NCBI GenBank assembly: GCA_015494535.1 | Contig: WGBC01000038.1 | Span: 1 to 40,404, forward strand | Direction: 5' to 3' | DNA length: 40,404 nucleotides | DNA from: Nitratiruptor sp. | Lineage (GTDB): Bacteria > Campylobacterota > Campylobacteria > Campylobacterales > Nitratiruptoraceae | Shown here: one piece after another, positions 10,390-21,912 of the stretch | Numbering within the stretch: position 1 is the first letter of the stretch | Layout of the letters: each line of letters opens with the position of its first letter | Notes under the pieces: model-generated | Seen by the model: the letters and a program-made list of their open reading frames with translations, nothing else | What the model was told of the DNA's origin: nothing | Databases searched by the model: none | Translations under genes and position numbers: made by a program

Positions 10390-10498
10390 CCTCTTCATGC
10401 TCCATATTGATTTTTACGAAAGCCACCACCATGAAAATAACAGAGATGACGAGTACCATAGCCATGATGAGCTCGTAGTTCTTAAATGGCACATCCAC
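10376..10498 (-). CDS. small single-TM protein, 40 aa ([40 protein letters not shown])
   Basis: GTG start inside rlmN 3' end preceded by AAGGAG with 7-nt spacing; hydrophobic core; not in the ORF track. Confidence 0.65.
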   Translation of the reverse strand: MDVPFKNYELIMAMVLVISVIFMVVAFVKINMEHEEDDNT

Positions 10499-11552
10499 TG
10501 CTCTTCTCCTTGAGTTGCCCGCAGGCTGCGCTTATATCGAGGCCTTTGGATTCTCGTATGGTACATAATATACCATGATCGAGTAAATAGCGCTGAAACT
10601 TCTCCACCCTCTCAGGTTCAGGCCTTTGAAAAGGAGATCCAGGATATGGATTGAAGTAGATGAGATTGACCTTGGCTTTGATGCCGTGCAGCAGTTTGAC
10701 CAATTTTTTAGCGGCTTTTATATCGTCGTTGAGATCTTTTATCACCAGATACTCAAACATCACCCTCTTTCGCTGATCGATCGGGAACTCTTTGACTGCT
10801 TGGATGACGCTTTCGATGTTGTAGGCTTTGTTGATGGGCATTAGTTTTTGGCGAAGCTCATCGTCTACCGCATGGAGGCTGATTGCCAAAAGCACTCCCA
10901 AATTCATTTCACCAAGTTTCTTGATCTTTGGTGCCAGACCGCTTGTAGATATGGTTTGGCGCCTAGGAGATATGGAGAGCCCAAACTCGTCGGAAAAGAT
11001 CTTGATGGCTTTCGCCACGTTTTCTAGATTGTCTAGCGGTTCGCCCATGCCCATGTAGACGATATTGACGCGCCTGTTTGCAGGGATTTTGTTTTGTTCG
11101 TAAATGGCGAGTACCTGTCCAACGATTTCACCTGGCGTGAGATTGCGAACGAAACCCCCCTTTGCTGTGAGGCAAAACTCGCACCCTACCTTGCAGCCAA
11201 CTTGCGAGGAGACGCAGATGGTGTATTTTGCCTCCTTGACGATGTTGCCCTCTTCGTCGCGCTCCTCTTTTTTCATCGGTAGCAGTACCGCCTCGATAGT
11301 GTGGCCGTCTTGCAAGCCAAAGAGATACTTCTTGCTGCCATCTTTGCTGATCTCTTCTTTTATGATTTTTGGTACCCCTATCGTGAAATCCTCTTGCAGT
11401 TTCGTACGCAGATCTTTTGGGATGTTGCTCATCTTCGCAAAATCGTCCACCCTCTTTTGGTAGATCCACTGAAATAGCTGCTTTGCACGAAAAGATGGCT
11501 TGATATTCTCACTCAACTCTTCACGCGTAAGATCAAGAATGTTTCTTCTCAA
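10482..11552 (-). CDS. rlmN: dual-specificity 23S rRNA/tRNA adenine C2-methyltransferase
   Basis: radical [33 protein letters not shown]. Confidence 0.97.
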   Translation of the reverse strand: MRRNILDLTREELSENIKPSFRAKQLFQWIYQKRVDDFAKMSNIPKDLRTKLQEDFTIGVPKIIKEEISKDGSKKYLFGLQDGHTIEAVLLPMKKEERDEEGNIVKEAKYTICVSSQVGCKVGCEFCLTAKGGFVRNLTPGEIVGQVLAIYEQNKIPANRRVNIVYMGMGEPLDNLENVAKAIKIFSDEFGLSISPRRQTISTSGLAPKIKKLGEMNLGVLLAISLHAVDDELRQKLMPINKAYNIESVIQAVKEFPIDQRKRVMFEYLVIKDLNDDIKAAKKLVKLLHGIKAKVNLIYFNPYPGSPFQRPEPERVEKFQRYLLDHGILCTIRESKGLDISAACGQLKEKSSGCAI

Positions 11553-12078
11553 AAAATCTGCTCCTTATGTAATCTTCTAGTTTTTGCATCGCTTTTTTGT
11601 AGTTGTTTCTATATGCTTCGTGTGCATTTTCGTCGCAATAGTTCGTGATGACAAAGATACCTCCAGCGGGTATTGCAAACTCTTTTGCCACCTGCATGAG
11701 CGCGAAAAACTCCATATTCTCCGCACCGATTTGCAGCTTTTGCATCAGCGGCCAATATTTTTTGGATGTGGTGATATAATTGGAGGAGTTTATCAATGTT
11801 TCATGTGAAACGTTGAGTCCCTCGTTCGTGATCACATTCTCTATGGGCGTATAGGAGTGTTTGTCCAAGAAGCTCAGCTCTATCTGCGTGGCACCTCTGC
11901 TCTGCACAATCTCGAAGAGTTTGTGCTCTCCATAGCTGCCGGCACTTCCAATGAAAAGCAAAAATTCGGGTTTATCAAAAAGGCAGAGCCTCGTGACGTT
12001 TATGGTGCTTTCGATGAGTCCTATGCCAATAGGGTGAGCGAAATCAAACTGCTCAGTCTTTCCTGCGCAAACTATCAT
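11533..12078 (-). CDS. phosphorylase superfamily protein (purine phosphorylase / MTA-SAH nucleosidase-like)
   Basis: [36 protein letters not shown]. Confidence 0.75.
   Translation of the reverse strand: MIVCAGKTEQFDFAHPIGIGLIESTINVTRLCLFDKPEFLLFIGSAGSYGEHKLFEIVQSRGATQIELSFLDKHSYTPIENVITNEGLNVSHETLINSSNYITTSKKYWPLMQKLQIGAENMEFFALMQVAKEFAIPAGGIFVITNYCDENAHEAYRNNYKKAMQKLEDYIRSRFFEKKHS
11797..11812. promoter_or_regulatory. parS: parS-like site, 14/16 (TGTTTCATGTGAAACG)
   Basis: two mismatches to TGTTTCACGTGAAACA. Confidence 0.5.
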
Positions 12079-12839
12079 AGGCGAACCGGTATCCCTTCGT
12101 TTTTGAGATAGTGCTTGAGCTCTATTATGTCGATCTCTTTGTAGTGAAAGATGGAGGCTGCCAGGGCGGCGTCAGCTTCTCCGATGGTAAAAGCCTCTTT
12201 GATATGCTCCATCGTTCCAGCCCCTCCACTGGCTATCACTGGAATATCGACGGCTTCGCTGATAGCGCGAGTGAGTCCCAAATCGTAGCCAGCTTTCGTG
12301 CCATCAGCGTCCATACTGGTGAGCAAAATCTCCCCAGCGCCCCTATCGTAGACCTCTTTCGCCCAAGCAATGGCGTCCTTGCCGCTATCATAGCGCCCTC
12401 CCGCAGTGAAAACATGCCAGCCATCACCTACCCTCTTGGCGTCGATTGCAACCACGATGCATTGGCTACCGAAGCGTTTGGCGCTCTCGTCTATGAACTC
12501 TGGTTGCTTGACCGCTGCGGAGTTGATGCTCACTTTGTCGCAACCCACATTGAGAAGACTGTAGATATCCTCCAGTTTCCTGATCCCGCCGCCTACTGTT
12601 AGGGGAATGAAGACCTCCTTTGCCACCTCTTCTACGATATGGACTATCGTATCTCTATCCTCATAGGTGGCCGTGATGTCCAAAAAAGTGATCTCATCCG
12701 CCCCCTCTTCGTTGTAGCGTTTGGCTACTTCTACGGGATCGCCTGCATCTTTGAGCCCTACGAAATTGACGCCTTTGACAACGCGCCCTTTGTTTACATC
12801 AAGGCAAGGAATTATCCTCTTGGCGAAAAACTCCCGCAT
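12075..12839 (-). CDS. hisF: imidazole glycerol phosphate synthase cyclase subunit
   Basis: [44 protein letters not shown]. Confidence 0.97.
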   Translation of the reverse strand: MREFFAKRIIPCLDVNKGRVVKGVNFVGLKDAGDPVEVAKRYNEEGADEITFLDITATYEDRDTIVHIVEEVAKEVFIPLTVGGGIRKLEDIYSLLNVGCDKVSINSAAVKQPEFIDESAKRFGSQCIVVAIDAKRVGDGWHVFTAGGRYDSGKDAIAWAKEVYDRGAGEILLTSMDADGTKAGYDLGLTRAISEAVDIPVIASGGAGTMEHIKEAFTIGEADAALAASIFHYKEIDIIELKHYLKNEGIPVRL

Positions 12840-12875
12840 TCACTCCCCTTAGATTTTTTGCTATTATACAATATT

Positions 12876-13535
12876 ATGAAAAGTGACCAGTTTTTAAAGA
12901 TTTTGGCGATTCTGGAGCAAGAATGCCCCAAATGGCAAGCCCCTGCCACGATGTTCGCCAAGCACTATGGCTATGAGCGTACGCCTTATACTATTTTGAT
13001 CTCTGCACTGCTGAGCTCACGCACTAAAGACGAGACCGCCTACGCGGCTGCTCATAGGCTCTTTGCGATTGCGAGAAGGCCTCAAGAGATGGTGAATGTT
13101 TCACGTGAAACTATCGAGCAAGCGATCTATCCTGTGGGCTTTTACAAGCAAAAAGCGCGTTTCATTCTCGCTCTTTCCCGGAAACTTTTGCACGATTTTA
13201 ATGGCCAAGTACCAGATAGCTTGGATGAGCTCGTGAAGCTTCCCGGCGTAGGTGTGAAGGTGGCCAAAATTGTGCTAGAAAAAGCTTTTTGCAAGCCCTA
13301 CATCGCGGTGGATGCGCATATCGCAAGACTATGCAGGCTTTGGGGAATAGCAGATAATGCCAAGGAGTGCGACAAAAAACTGCAAGAGCTAGTGCCGGAT
13401 AACAAGAAGAGAGGATGCAACCAGACTTTGGTCTCTTTTGGGCAGGCAATCTGCAGAGTCAAAAAGCCGCTTTGCCACATCTGCCCCATCAAGGAGAGAC
13501 TAGGAAGTTTCGGTATAGTATGCCAGGAGTATTGA
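12876..13535 (+). CDS. nth: endonuclease III
   Basis: LPGVGVKVAKIVLEKAF, VDAHIARLCRLWGIA, FeS-like CNQTL..CRVKKPLCHICPI; upstream extension in the ORF track is antisense to hisF. Confidence 0.92.
   Translation: MKSDQFLKILAILEQECPKWQAPATMFAKHYGYERTPYTILISALLSSRTKDETAYAAAHRLFAIARRPQEMVNVSRETIEQAIYPVGFYKQKARFILALSRKLLHDFNGQVPDSLDELVKLPGVGVKVAKIVLEKAFCKPYIAVDAHIARLCRLWGIADNAKECDKKLQELVPDNKKRGCNQTLVSFGQAICRVKKPLCHICPIKERLGSFGIVCQEY
13097..13112. promoter_or_regulatory. parS: parS-like site, 15/16 (TGTTTCACGTGAAACT)
   Basis: one terminal mismatch to TGTTTCACGTGAAACA. Confidence 0.75.
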
Positions 13536-13560
13536 CATATTTATCAAAAAGCGTTATATT
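13532..13560 (+). promoter_or_regulatory. sigma-70-type promoter of rsmA: TTGACA-N17-TATATT
   Basis: consensus -35 with 17-bp spacing to TATATT; -35 overlaps nth stop codon. Confidence 0.7.
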
Positions 13561-13602
13561 TTAGCAGTTTTTCAGTAAACTTAAGCTAATATAAGGTTAA
13601 TT

Positions 13603-14424
13603 TTGCAAGTTCGAGCGAAGAAAAAATTTGGCCAAAATTTCTTGAAAGATCGGTCGGTTTTAGAGAAGATCATCCAATCGATGCCCAAGAGTGACAATGT
13701 TGTCGCCGAGATTGGGCCTGGATTAGGTGATTTGACGCAAGAGCTATTGAAGATTAAAGATGTGATAGCTTTTGAGATCGATACGTCTCTATGCCATCTG
13801 TTGCGCAAAAAGTTTGCCAAAGAGATTGAAAGCAAAAGATTGCAACTTATCTGCACAGATGTCATAGAGCATTGGAAGCAAAATCTTCTGGATAGAAGAT
13901 ATGATCTCGTAGCCAACCTACCCTATTACGTAGCTACCAATATAGTGATCAAGGCCTTGATGGACGAGAATTGCGACACTATCTTGGTGATGCTACAAAA
14001 AGAGGTGGCGAAGAAATTTAGTGCGCAAGAGGGGGAGCGAGAGTTTTCTGCACTCAGCGTTTTGGCTCGAAGCGCGGGGGATGTGAGGATAGTTTGCAGT
14101 GTAAAACCTGAAGCGTTCACTCCACCGCCAAAAGTCGATTCTGCGGTATTATTGATAAAAAAGCAAAAAAGCCTAAGCGATCCAGAATTTATGGAATTTT
14201 TGAAAAGGGCTTTTTCGCAACCCCGCAAAAGGCTTCTCAAAAACCTCTCAACGCACTATCCAAAAGAGATCGTAGAAGAGATCTTCTCTACCCTTGGGAT
14301 TGCTTCCAATATTCGACCTCACGAAGCTAGCACATCTATCTATCACCAAATATATGCACAGTTAAAGGAGAAGATAGATGCAGCAACAAAAGCAATCCCA
14401 GCCTCAGCCCCAACAACAAAGTAG
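13603..14424 (+). CDS. rsmA: 16S rRNA dimethyladenosine transferase
   Basis: KKKFGQNFLKDRSV, VAEIGPGLGDLTQELL, VANLPYYVATNI; TTG start. Confidence 0.95.
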   Translation: MQVRAKKKFGQNFLKDRSVLEKIIQSMPKSDNVVAEIGPGLGDLTQELLKIKDVIAFEIDTSLCHLLRKKFAKEIESKRLQLICTDVIEHWKQNLLDRRYDLVANLPYYVATNIVIKALMDENCDTILVMLQKEVAKKFSAQEGEREFSALSVLARSAGDVRIVCSVKPEAFTPPPKVDSAVLLIKKQKSLSDPEFMEFLKRAFSQPRKRLLKNLSTHYPKEIVEEIFSTLGIASNIRPHEASTSIYHQIYAQLKEKIDAATKAIPASAPTTK

Positions 14425-16204
14425 GAACCAGCAAAAAAGCCAGCAAAAGCGCTACAACGGCGGAGTCTATAAAGATATAAAAAAGGCGATCGCAGCTAAT
14501 GAGCGGATGCAGCAATCGCGCCTCACCCCAAAAATCAACACCAAAACCAATGCAAAAGTGCGCATCACGCCCTTAGGAGGATTAGGAGAGATAGGGGGCA
14601 ACATCACCGTCTTTGAGACAGAAAAAAGCGCAATAGTTGTAGATGTGGGGATGAGCTTCCCTACGGAGGATATGCATGGCGTCGATATCTTGATACCAGA
14701 TTTTAGCTACTTAAGAGAAATAAAGCACAAAATCCACGGTATCGTCATCACGCACGCCCATGAGGATCATATTGGAGCGGTGCCCTACCTTTTCAAAGAG
14801 ATGCAATTTCCAATATATGGCACGCCGCTGCCTCTAGGCATGATTGCCAATAAGTTCGACGAACATGGACTCCGCCAACACAAAAGCTATTTTCGCTACG
14901 TGGAGAAGAGAAAGCCCATAAAAATAGGCGATTTTGAGGTGGAGTGGATGCATATCACCCACTCTATCATCGATGCCTCCTCTTTGGCCATCACCACGGA
15001 AGCTGGCACTATCATACATACGGGGGATTTTAAAATCGATCACACCCCAATCGATGGTTATCCGGCGGATTTGCACAGGCTTGCCTATTATGGAGAGAGA
15101 GGGGTGCTTCTTTTGATGAGCGACTCCACCAACTCCCACAATCCCGGCATCACCAAATCGGAAGCAAGCGTTGGCCCAACATTTGATCTGCTCTTTTCCA
15201 GAGCCAAAGGAAGAGTACTCATGAGCACCTTTTCCTCCAACATCCATAGGGTCTACCAAGCCATCGAACACGGCATCAAATACAATAGAAAAGTCTGCAT
15301 CATCGGCAGATCCATGGAAAAAAACCTCGATATCGCCATGGAGCTTGGCTATGTGAAGCTGCCGCAAAACATTTTCATCGAGCCGCACGAGCTTGGAAAA
15401 TACAGGGATGACGAGATTTTGATAGTGACCACCGGCAGCCAAGGCGAGGCGATGAGCGCTTTGTATCGTATGGCCACCAACGAGCACCGCCACGTAAAAA
15501 TCAAGCCAAGCGATACCATCATCCTCTCGGCCAAGGCGATTCCTGGCAATGAGCGTAGCGTCTCGAGCCTCATCAACTTCATCCAAAAGTGCGGAGCGAC
15601 CGTGGCGTATCAGGATTTTAGCGAGATTCACGTATCGGGACACGCCGCCCAAGAGGAGCAAAAGCTCATGATTCGCCTTACGAAGCCAAAATTTTTCCTA
15701 CCTGTTCATGGTGAATACAATCACCTCATGAAGCACAAAGATACCGCGGTCAAATGTGGCATTCCCGAACGTAATATCTACCTCATGAGCGATGGGGATC
15801 AGATAGAGGTGACGCCAAAATATATGAAGAAAGTCAAAAGCGTGCGCACAGGCAAAGCCTACATCGACAATCAACTTGGAGAAGAGATTGAGAGCGACGT
15901 GGTGATTGACAGGCAAAAGATGGCGACGGAGGGAATCGTCATCATCATTGCGCAGATTTCCAAAGATACTAAGAAGTTTATCAGCAAGCCAAAAGTGAGC
16001 AGCTTCGGGCTCGTGGCAGACAGGAAGGACAAAGAGTTCGAGCAAGAGATCAGCACTCTTTTAGAGCAGTTTTTGATGAACAAGCCAGAGCTTGTGGATG
16101 CGCCCAAAAAGCTAGAAAACGACTTTAGGCAGGTGGTGCGTAAACATATCTTTAGAAAGTACAAAAAGTATCCCACTATTGTGCCGACGCTTTTTATCAT
16201 GTAG
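14378..16204 (+). CDS. rnj: ribonuclease J
   Basis: HAHEDHIGAVPYL metallo-beta-lactamase/beta-CASP layout, VSGHAAQEEQKLMIRLTKPKFFLPVHGEYNHL; Gln-rich N-terminus. Confidence 0.95.
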   Translation: MQQQKQSQPQPQQQSRNQQKSQQKRYNGGVYKDIKKAIAANERMQQSRLTPKINTKTNAKVRITPLGGLGEIGGNITVFETEKSAIVVDVGMSFPTEDMHGVDILIPDFSYLREIKHKIHGIVITHAHEDHIGAVPYLFKEMQFPIYGTPLPLGMIANKFDEHGLRQHKSYFRYVEKRKPIKIGDFEVEWMHITHSIIDASSLAITTEAGTIIHTGDFKIDHTPIDGYPADLHRLAYYGERGVLLLMSDSTNSHNPGITKSEASVGPTFDLLFSRAKGRVLMSTFSSNIHRVYQAIEHGIKYNRKVCIIGRSMEKNLDIAMELGYVKLPQNIFIEPHELGKYRDDEILIVTTGSQGEAMSALYRMATNEHRHVKIKPSDTIILSAKAIPGNERSVSSLINFIQKCGATVAYQDFSEIHVSGHAAQEEQKLMIRLTKPKFFLPVHGEYNHLMKHKDTAVKCGIPERNIYLMSDGDQIEVTPKYMKKVKSVRTGKAYIDNQLGEEIESDVVIDRQKMATEGIVIIIAQISKDTKKFISKPKVSSFGLVADRKDKEFEQEISTLLEQFLMNKPELVDAPKKLENDFRQVVRKHIFRKYKKYPTIVPTLFIM

Positions 16205-16212
16205 GATAGGAG

Positions 16213-17175
16213 ATGGATTTTAGAAAAATCGCAAAAGAGGTCCTAGAGATCGAGGCTGAGGCGCTGCACGAGGCGCAAAGCCGCATAGATGAAAATATCA
16301 ATAAGGCTGTAGAGATTATTTACAATCTCAAAGGTAAGCTCATAGTCACAGGCGTGGGCAAGAGCGGACTTGTAGGGACAAAGATGGCTGCTACGTTCGC
16401 TTCCACGGGAACGCCAAGCTTCTTCATTCACCCTACCGAAGCTTTGCATGGTGATCTTGGTATGATTGGCAAGGATGATGGAGTTTTGGCTATCAGTTAC
16501 AGCGGAGAGAGCGAGGAGCTTATCAAGATTCTACCCCACATCAAGCGCTTCGATATCCCACTTATTGGCATGAGCAGCAAGAAGGACTCAACACTTGGGC
16601 GTTATAGCGACGTGTTTATATCAATAGCGGTGCCAAGGGAGGCTTGCCCTTTGCAAGCGGCTCCTACGGCTTCCACGACACTGACGATGGCGCTAGGCGA
16701 TGCTTTGGCTGTGTGCTTGATGAAAAAGAGAAATTTTCAAGTAAGCGATTTTGCCTCTTTTCATCCTGGAGGAAGTCTTGGCAGAAGGCTCTTCATCAAA
16801 GTCAAAGATCTCATGCGAACCGCCGATTTGCCGGTAATTCATGAGGATACGCCCCTTAAAGAGGCGATAGTGGTGATGAGCGAGGGAAAGCTTGGCAACG
16901 TGATCATTACCGATAAACAAAACCACGTCAAAGCGGTGCTCAGTGATGGGGATTTGCGCCGAGCGCTCATGCGAGAGGATTTTGATCTAAGCCAAAAGGC
17001 TATCGATTATGCCACGCTTGCCCCAAAAACGATCCAAGATGATGCCATTTTGGCAAGCGAAGCGCTCAAAATCATAGAGGATCACAAAATCCAGATGCTC
17101 ATCATAGTAGGTGAAGACCAAAAATTGCGAGGAGTGCTGCATATTCACGATCTCGTAGAGGCAGGGATACGATGA
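16213..17175 (+). CDS. kdsD: arabinose-5-phosphate isomerase (SIS + CBS domains)
   Basis: VTGVGKSGLVGTKMAATFASTGTPSFFIHPTEALHGDLGMI, FHPGGSLGRRL. Confidence 0.94.
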   Translation: MDFRKIAKEVLEIEAEALHEAQSRIDENINKAVEIIYNLKGKLIVTGVGKSGLVGTKMAATFASTGTPSFFIHPTEALHGDLGMIGKDDGVLAISYSGESEELIKILPHIKRFDIPLIGMSSKKDSTLGRYSDVFISIAVPREACPLQAAPTASTTLTMALGDALAVCLMKKRNFQVSDFASFHPGGSLGRRLFIKVKDLMRTADLPVIHEDTPLKEAIVVMSEGKLGNVIITDKQNHVKAVLSDGDLRRALMREDFDLSQKAIDYATLAPKTIQDDAILASEALKIIEDHKIQMLIIVGEDQKLRGVLHIHDLVEAGIR

Positions 17176-17942
17176 GGCTCAACAAATATATATCCCACAA
17201 CACCACATATTCACGGCGCGAAGCCGACAGACTCATTGAGCAAGGTCTAGTGAAAGTTGGCAACAAGGTGGTCAAAGAGCCCTACTACGACGTGAAGCAA
17301 AACGATAAAGTCTATGTCAAGGGCAAGCTTATCAAGCCAAAGGCTGGCTACACCGTCATAGTCTACAACAAGCCAAAGGGCGAACTGGTCACCAAGAAGG
17401 ATCCCAGAGGCAGGAAGACCATCTACGATACGCTCCCTAGTAAATTTCGCCACTTTATCCCCGTTGGCAGGCTCGATTTTGCAAGCGAGGGGCTTTTGCT
17501 GCTGACAGATTCGCCTAAAGTAGCCAAAGCCTTGATGGAGGGGGATTTGCCTAGAGTTTATAATGTCAAAATCAAAGGCGAAGTGACTCCCCAGATGGAA
17601 GAGGCGATGCGAGAGGGGCTGGAGCTTGCAGATGCAAGGGCTGGCGGGCATGAAAAAAGCGATATTGTCGCTATGGAGTTTGCGCCATTTTTCGCCTACC
17701 GAATCGACAAAAACGCCCCCACCTACTCCAAGCTCAAGGTGGCTTTGACTGAAGGGAAAAACAGAGAGATTCGCAGATTTTTTGCCCATTTTGGCAAAGA
17801 TGTGCTAAACTTAAAGAGAGTGGAATATGGCTGGATCAAGCTCAATGCTTTGCCAACAGGCAAAACCAGGTATCTAAGCAAAAAAGAGTATGCGAAACTA
17901 CGAGAATTTTTAAAGGAATTTTATGACAAGAGTGAAGCTTAG
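17172..17942 (+). CDS. RsuA/RluB-family pseudouridine synthase
   Basis: S4 domain start MRLNKYISH, VGRLDFASEGLLLLT, EGKNREIRRFFAHFG. Confidence 0.93.
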   Translation: MRLNKYISHNTTYSRREADRLIEQGLVKVGNKVVKEPYYDVKQNDKVYVKGKLIKPKAGYTVIVYNKPKGELVTKKDPRGRKTIYDTLPSKFRHFIPVGRLDFASEGLLLLTDSPKVAKALMEGDLPRVYNVKIKGEVTPQMEEAMREGLELADARAGGHEKSDIVAMEFAPFFAYRIDKNAPTYSKLKVALTEGKNREIRRFFAHFGKDVLNLKRVEYGWIKLNALPTGKTRYLSKKEYAKLREFLKEFYDKSEA

Positions 17943-18310
17943 CACAAACCATAAGAGCGAGATGATCGAAATCACCGAGATTGTCAAAGAGGAGGTAATC
18001 AAAAGCGGCGTTACCAATGGTACCTGCATCGTCTACTCTCCTCATACCACTACGGGAGTGTTGCTGTTTGAAAATGTGGATCCTGGATTGCAGCGAGACT
18101 TCTTAGCTCATATGAGTCGCTTGGTGCCAAAAAGCGATCGTTACGCCCATGGCGAGAATGCGGATGCCCACCTTAAATCCGCCCTCACTGGCAACAGCAT
18201 AGCTATCCCCGTAGTGGAAGCGAAATTGATGTTAGGTGAGTGGCAGGGAATCTTCTTTTGTGAATACGATGGGCCACGGGAGAGTCGAGAGTTTTTTGTC
18301 AAAGTAGTCA

Positions 18311-18318
<8 letters not shown>
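17923..18318 (+). CDS. YjbQ family (UPF0047) protein
   Basis: YSPHTTTGVLLFENVDPG, NADAHLKSALTGNSIAIPV, GEWQGIFFCEYDGPR. Confidence 0.92.
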
Positions 18319-19818
<1,500 letters not shown>

Positions 19819-19827
19819 CTAAGCTCC

Positions 19828-21111
19828 TTATTTAATGTTGAATCCTCTCTCACCATGTACCGCTTCATCAAGTCCCATAACTTCAGTCTCTTCATCGACT
19901 CTACCACCACCAGTAAGGAGGCTAGATACGAAGTAGACGATTGCAGTCACAACGCCGGTGAAAATCATAGTAACCGCTACAGATTCAAGTTGCACGAGCA
20001 TCTGTGCTGCTCTGTCACCATGATCTTTGAGAGGGCTTCCATCCCAAGCAAGGTTTTGCAATGCAAAAAGACCGGTCGCCAACGCTCCCCAAAGACCTGC
20101 TAGGAAGTGTACGCCAAAGGCATCGAGGCTATCGTCGTATTTGAAAACTTTTTTGAGCCACGCAACGCCCCAGAAACCAAATACGCTACCGCCAATTCCA
20201 ATGATGAGAGCTCCCAAAACGTCCACGAAACCAGCCGCTGGAGTAATAGCAACAAGCCCAGCTACTGCACCAGTTGCCGCACCAAGAAGTGTTGGTTTTT
20301 TGTAGACGATCCATTCAATAAGTACCCAAGTAAGAGCGCCGATTGCGGCTGCGAAGTTCGTCATCAAAAGTGCGCTACCAGCTACGCCATCCGCTGCAAA
20401 TTCGCTTCCCGCGTTGAAGCCGAACCATCCAAACCATAGCAGCGCCGCACCAAGGGCTGTAAGGATAATAGAAGATGGGTGCATAGCCTCTTTTGGATAG
20501 CCTCTTCTTTTGCCAAGCATCAAAGCCATCACAAGCCCAGCAAGACCACCGTTCATATGGACAACCGTACCACCTGCAAAATCCAAAGCGCCGTCGTTGT
20601 ACAAGAATCCGCCGCCCCATACCATATGAGTAATCGGTACGTAGACAAATGTCACCCATAGCACGGTAAAGACTACCCACGTGGAGAACTTCATTCTCTC
20701 AATTACTGAGCCACTCGCAATCGCTACTGTAATAGCCGCGAACGTTCCTTGGAATGCGATAAAAACAAATTCAGGATATGTACCGCTTAGGCTATCTGCA
20801 GTGACGCCCTTGAGAAAGATCTTGCTCAAATCCCCAATAATTGCGCCGTCGCCGCTAAACGCCAAAGAGTAGCCCCAAAGTACCCATACGATCGAACCGA
20901 TTACATAAGCGATGAAAACCATCATATAGGTATTGAGTACATTTTTGGCTCTCGTCATACCGCCATAAAAAAGCGCTAGTCCTGCTGGCGTCATGAGCAT
21001 AACAAATGCCGTAGCCACAATCATCCATGCCGTATCACCGCTGTTAAGCTTATCCTCTGCTAGCGCAAGAGTCGGCAACAAGGCAAGTAGTGCCATCAAC
21101 CATTTTCTCAT
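19828..21111 (-). CDS. amt: ammonium transporter
   Basis: ALFYGGMTRAKNVLN, FAGGTVVHMNGGLAGLV, signal sequence. Confidence 0.96.
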   Translation of the reverse strand: MRKWLMALLALLPTLALAEDKLNSGDTAWMIVATAFVMLMTPAGLALFYGGMTRAKNVLNTYMMVFIAYVIGSIVWVLWGYSLAFSGDGAIIGDLSKIFLKGVTADSLSGTYPEFVFIAFQGTFAAITVAIASGSVIERMKFSTWVVFTVLWVTFVYVPITHMVWGGGFLYNDGALDFAGGTVVHMNGGLAGLVMALMLGKRRGYPKEAMHPSSIILTALGAALLWFGWFGFNAGSEFAADGVAGSALLMTNFAAAIGALTWVLIEWIVYKKPTLLGAATGAVAGLVAITPAAGFVDVLGALIIGIGGSVFGFWGVAWLKKVFKYDDSLDAFGVHFLAGLWGALATGLFALQNLAWDGSPLKDHGDRAAQMLVQLESVAVTMIFTGVVTAIVYFVSSLLTGGGRVDEETEVMGLDEAVHGERGFNIK

Positions 21112-21141
21112 AGAGACTCCTTTTCAAGTTTTGTCGCTCAA

Positions 21142-21147
21142 ATTGTA
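21142..21147 (-). promoter_or_regulatory. candidate -10 (TACAAT) for amt-glnB
   Basis: TACAAT on minus strand about 30 bp upstream of the amt ATG. Confidence 0.4.
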
Positions 21148-21170
21148 GCTTATTAAAAAAAATAATATTG

Positions 21171-21176
21171 TATAAT
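21171..21176 (+). promoter_or_regulatory. candidate -10 (TATAAT) for the degenerate activator gene
   Basis: TATAAT 23 bp upstream of ATG with AAGGAG SD. Confidence 0.5.
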
Positions 21177-21198
21177 TTTTGTACAAAAAGGAGCATAT

Positions 21199-21912
21199 AT
21201 GAAACGTTTTATAGCGAAGTCGCCACAAACCATCAAAGCCATGAACGTGATGCGCGTATCGGCGAATCTGCCGGTTAATATCATGATTATAGGTGAAATT
21301 GGTACGGGCAAAGAGACGCTGGTCAACACGGTGCTACCTACCATCGCAAAAGTCAACGCTAACGATATCAAAGAGATAGAGGCGGATATGAAGAGCCTTT
21401 TCATTCGCGATTTTGAAAATATCACCGATGTGATAGCTTTCATGAAAAAGCACGAGGATAAGAGAATCATTGCGGCTTCCACGGAGTATAGAAGCATCTA
21501 TGACGAGTTTTTTCCGGTTATTATTACCATCCCGCCACTCTCGCAGCGCCCAGAGGATCTCGAAACGCTGAAGCGCCTCTATATCCAAAGGGTCAAAGAG
21601 GAGTTTGAATTGGAGAGTTTTGACGAGGATTTTGAGATAGATTTGAGCAAGAATGCCTTGTCTTTGAAGCGATCCATTTACGAGAGGGCGCTTTTTGAAA
21701 TGATCGATGAGAAACGGATAATGAAACTTTTGGAGGAGTATTTGGTGGAAAAGGTGGAAATGGGGTATAAAGATCTGCTCTATCTTTTCGAGATACCGCT
21801 GCTTAGAGCCGCCAAGAGAAAATATAAAAGCGCGCTTGCCATGTCAAAAGCGCTGCAGCTCAATCGCGCTACGCTCACTACAAAGCTTAAAAAGTACGAG
21901 GCTAAAGTATAA
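21199..21912 (+). CDS. degenerate sigma-54-activator-like AAA+ protein with Fis-type HTH
   Basis: GEIGTGKETL, RIIAAST, IPPLSQRPEDLETL, C-terminal KSALAMSKALQLNRATLTTKLKKY; no GAFTGA, no receiver domain. Confidence 0.7.
   Translation: MKRFIAKSPQTIKAMNVMRVSANLPVNIMIIGEIGTGKETLVNTVLPTIAKVNANDIKEIEADMKSLFIRDFENITDVIAFMKKHEDKRIIAASTEYRSIYDEFFPVIITIPPLSQRPEDLETLKRLYIQRVKEEFELESFDEDFEIDLSKNALSLKRSIYERALFEMIDEKRIMKLLEEYLVEKVEMGYKDLLYLFEIPLLRAAKRKYKSALAMSKALQLNRATLTTKLKKYEAKV

Noticed and set aside
12639-12875. N-terminal extension of the nth ORF
   Set aside because: Antisense to hisF and lacks similarity; real start is ATG 12876.
14378-14460. Gln-rich CAACAA stretch as a mobile or phase-variable repeat
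   Set aside because: Irregular codons (caa/cag/aaa/agc), no tandem unit; low-complexity N-terminus of RNase J.
14834-15661. 275-aa antisense ORF opposite RNase J
   Set aside because: Shadow ORF of a strongly conserved gene; no independent SD or domain.
16425-16440. TCATTCAC DnaA-box-like motif (also near 4215 and 27526)
   Set aside because: Isolated single occurrences in coding sequence, no cluster and no AT-rich unwinding element; not an origin.
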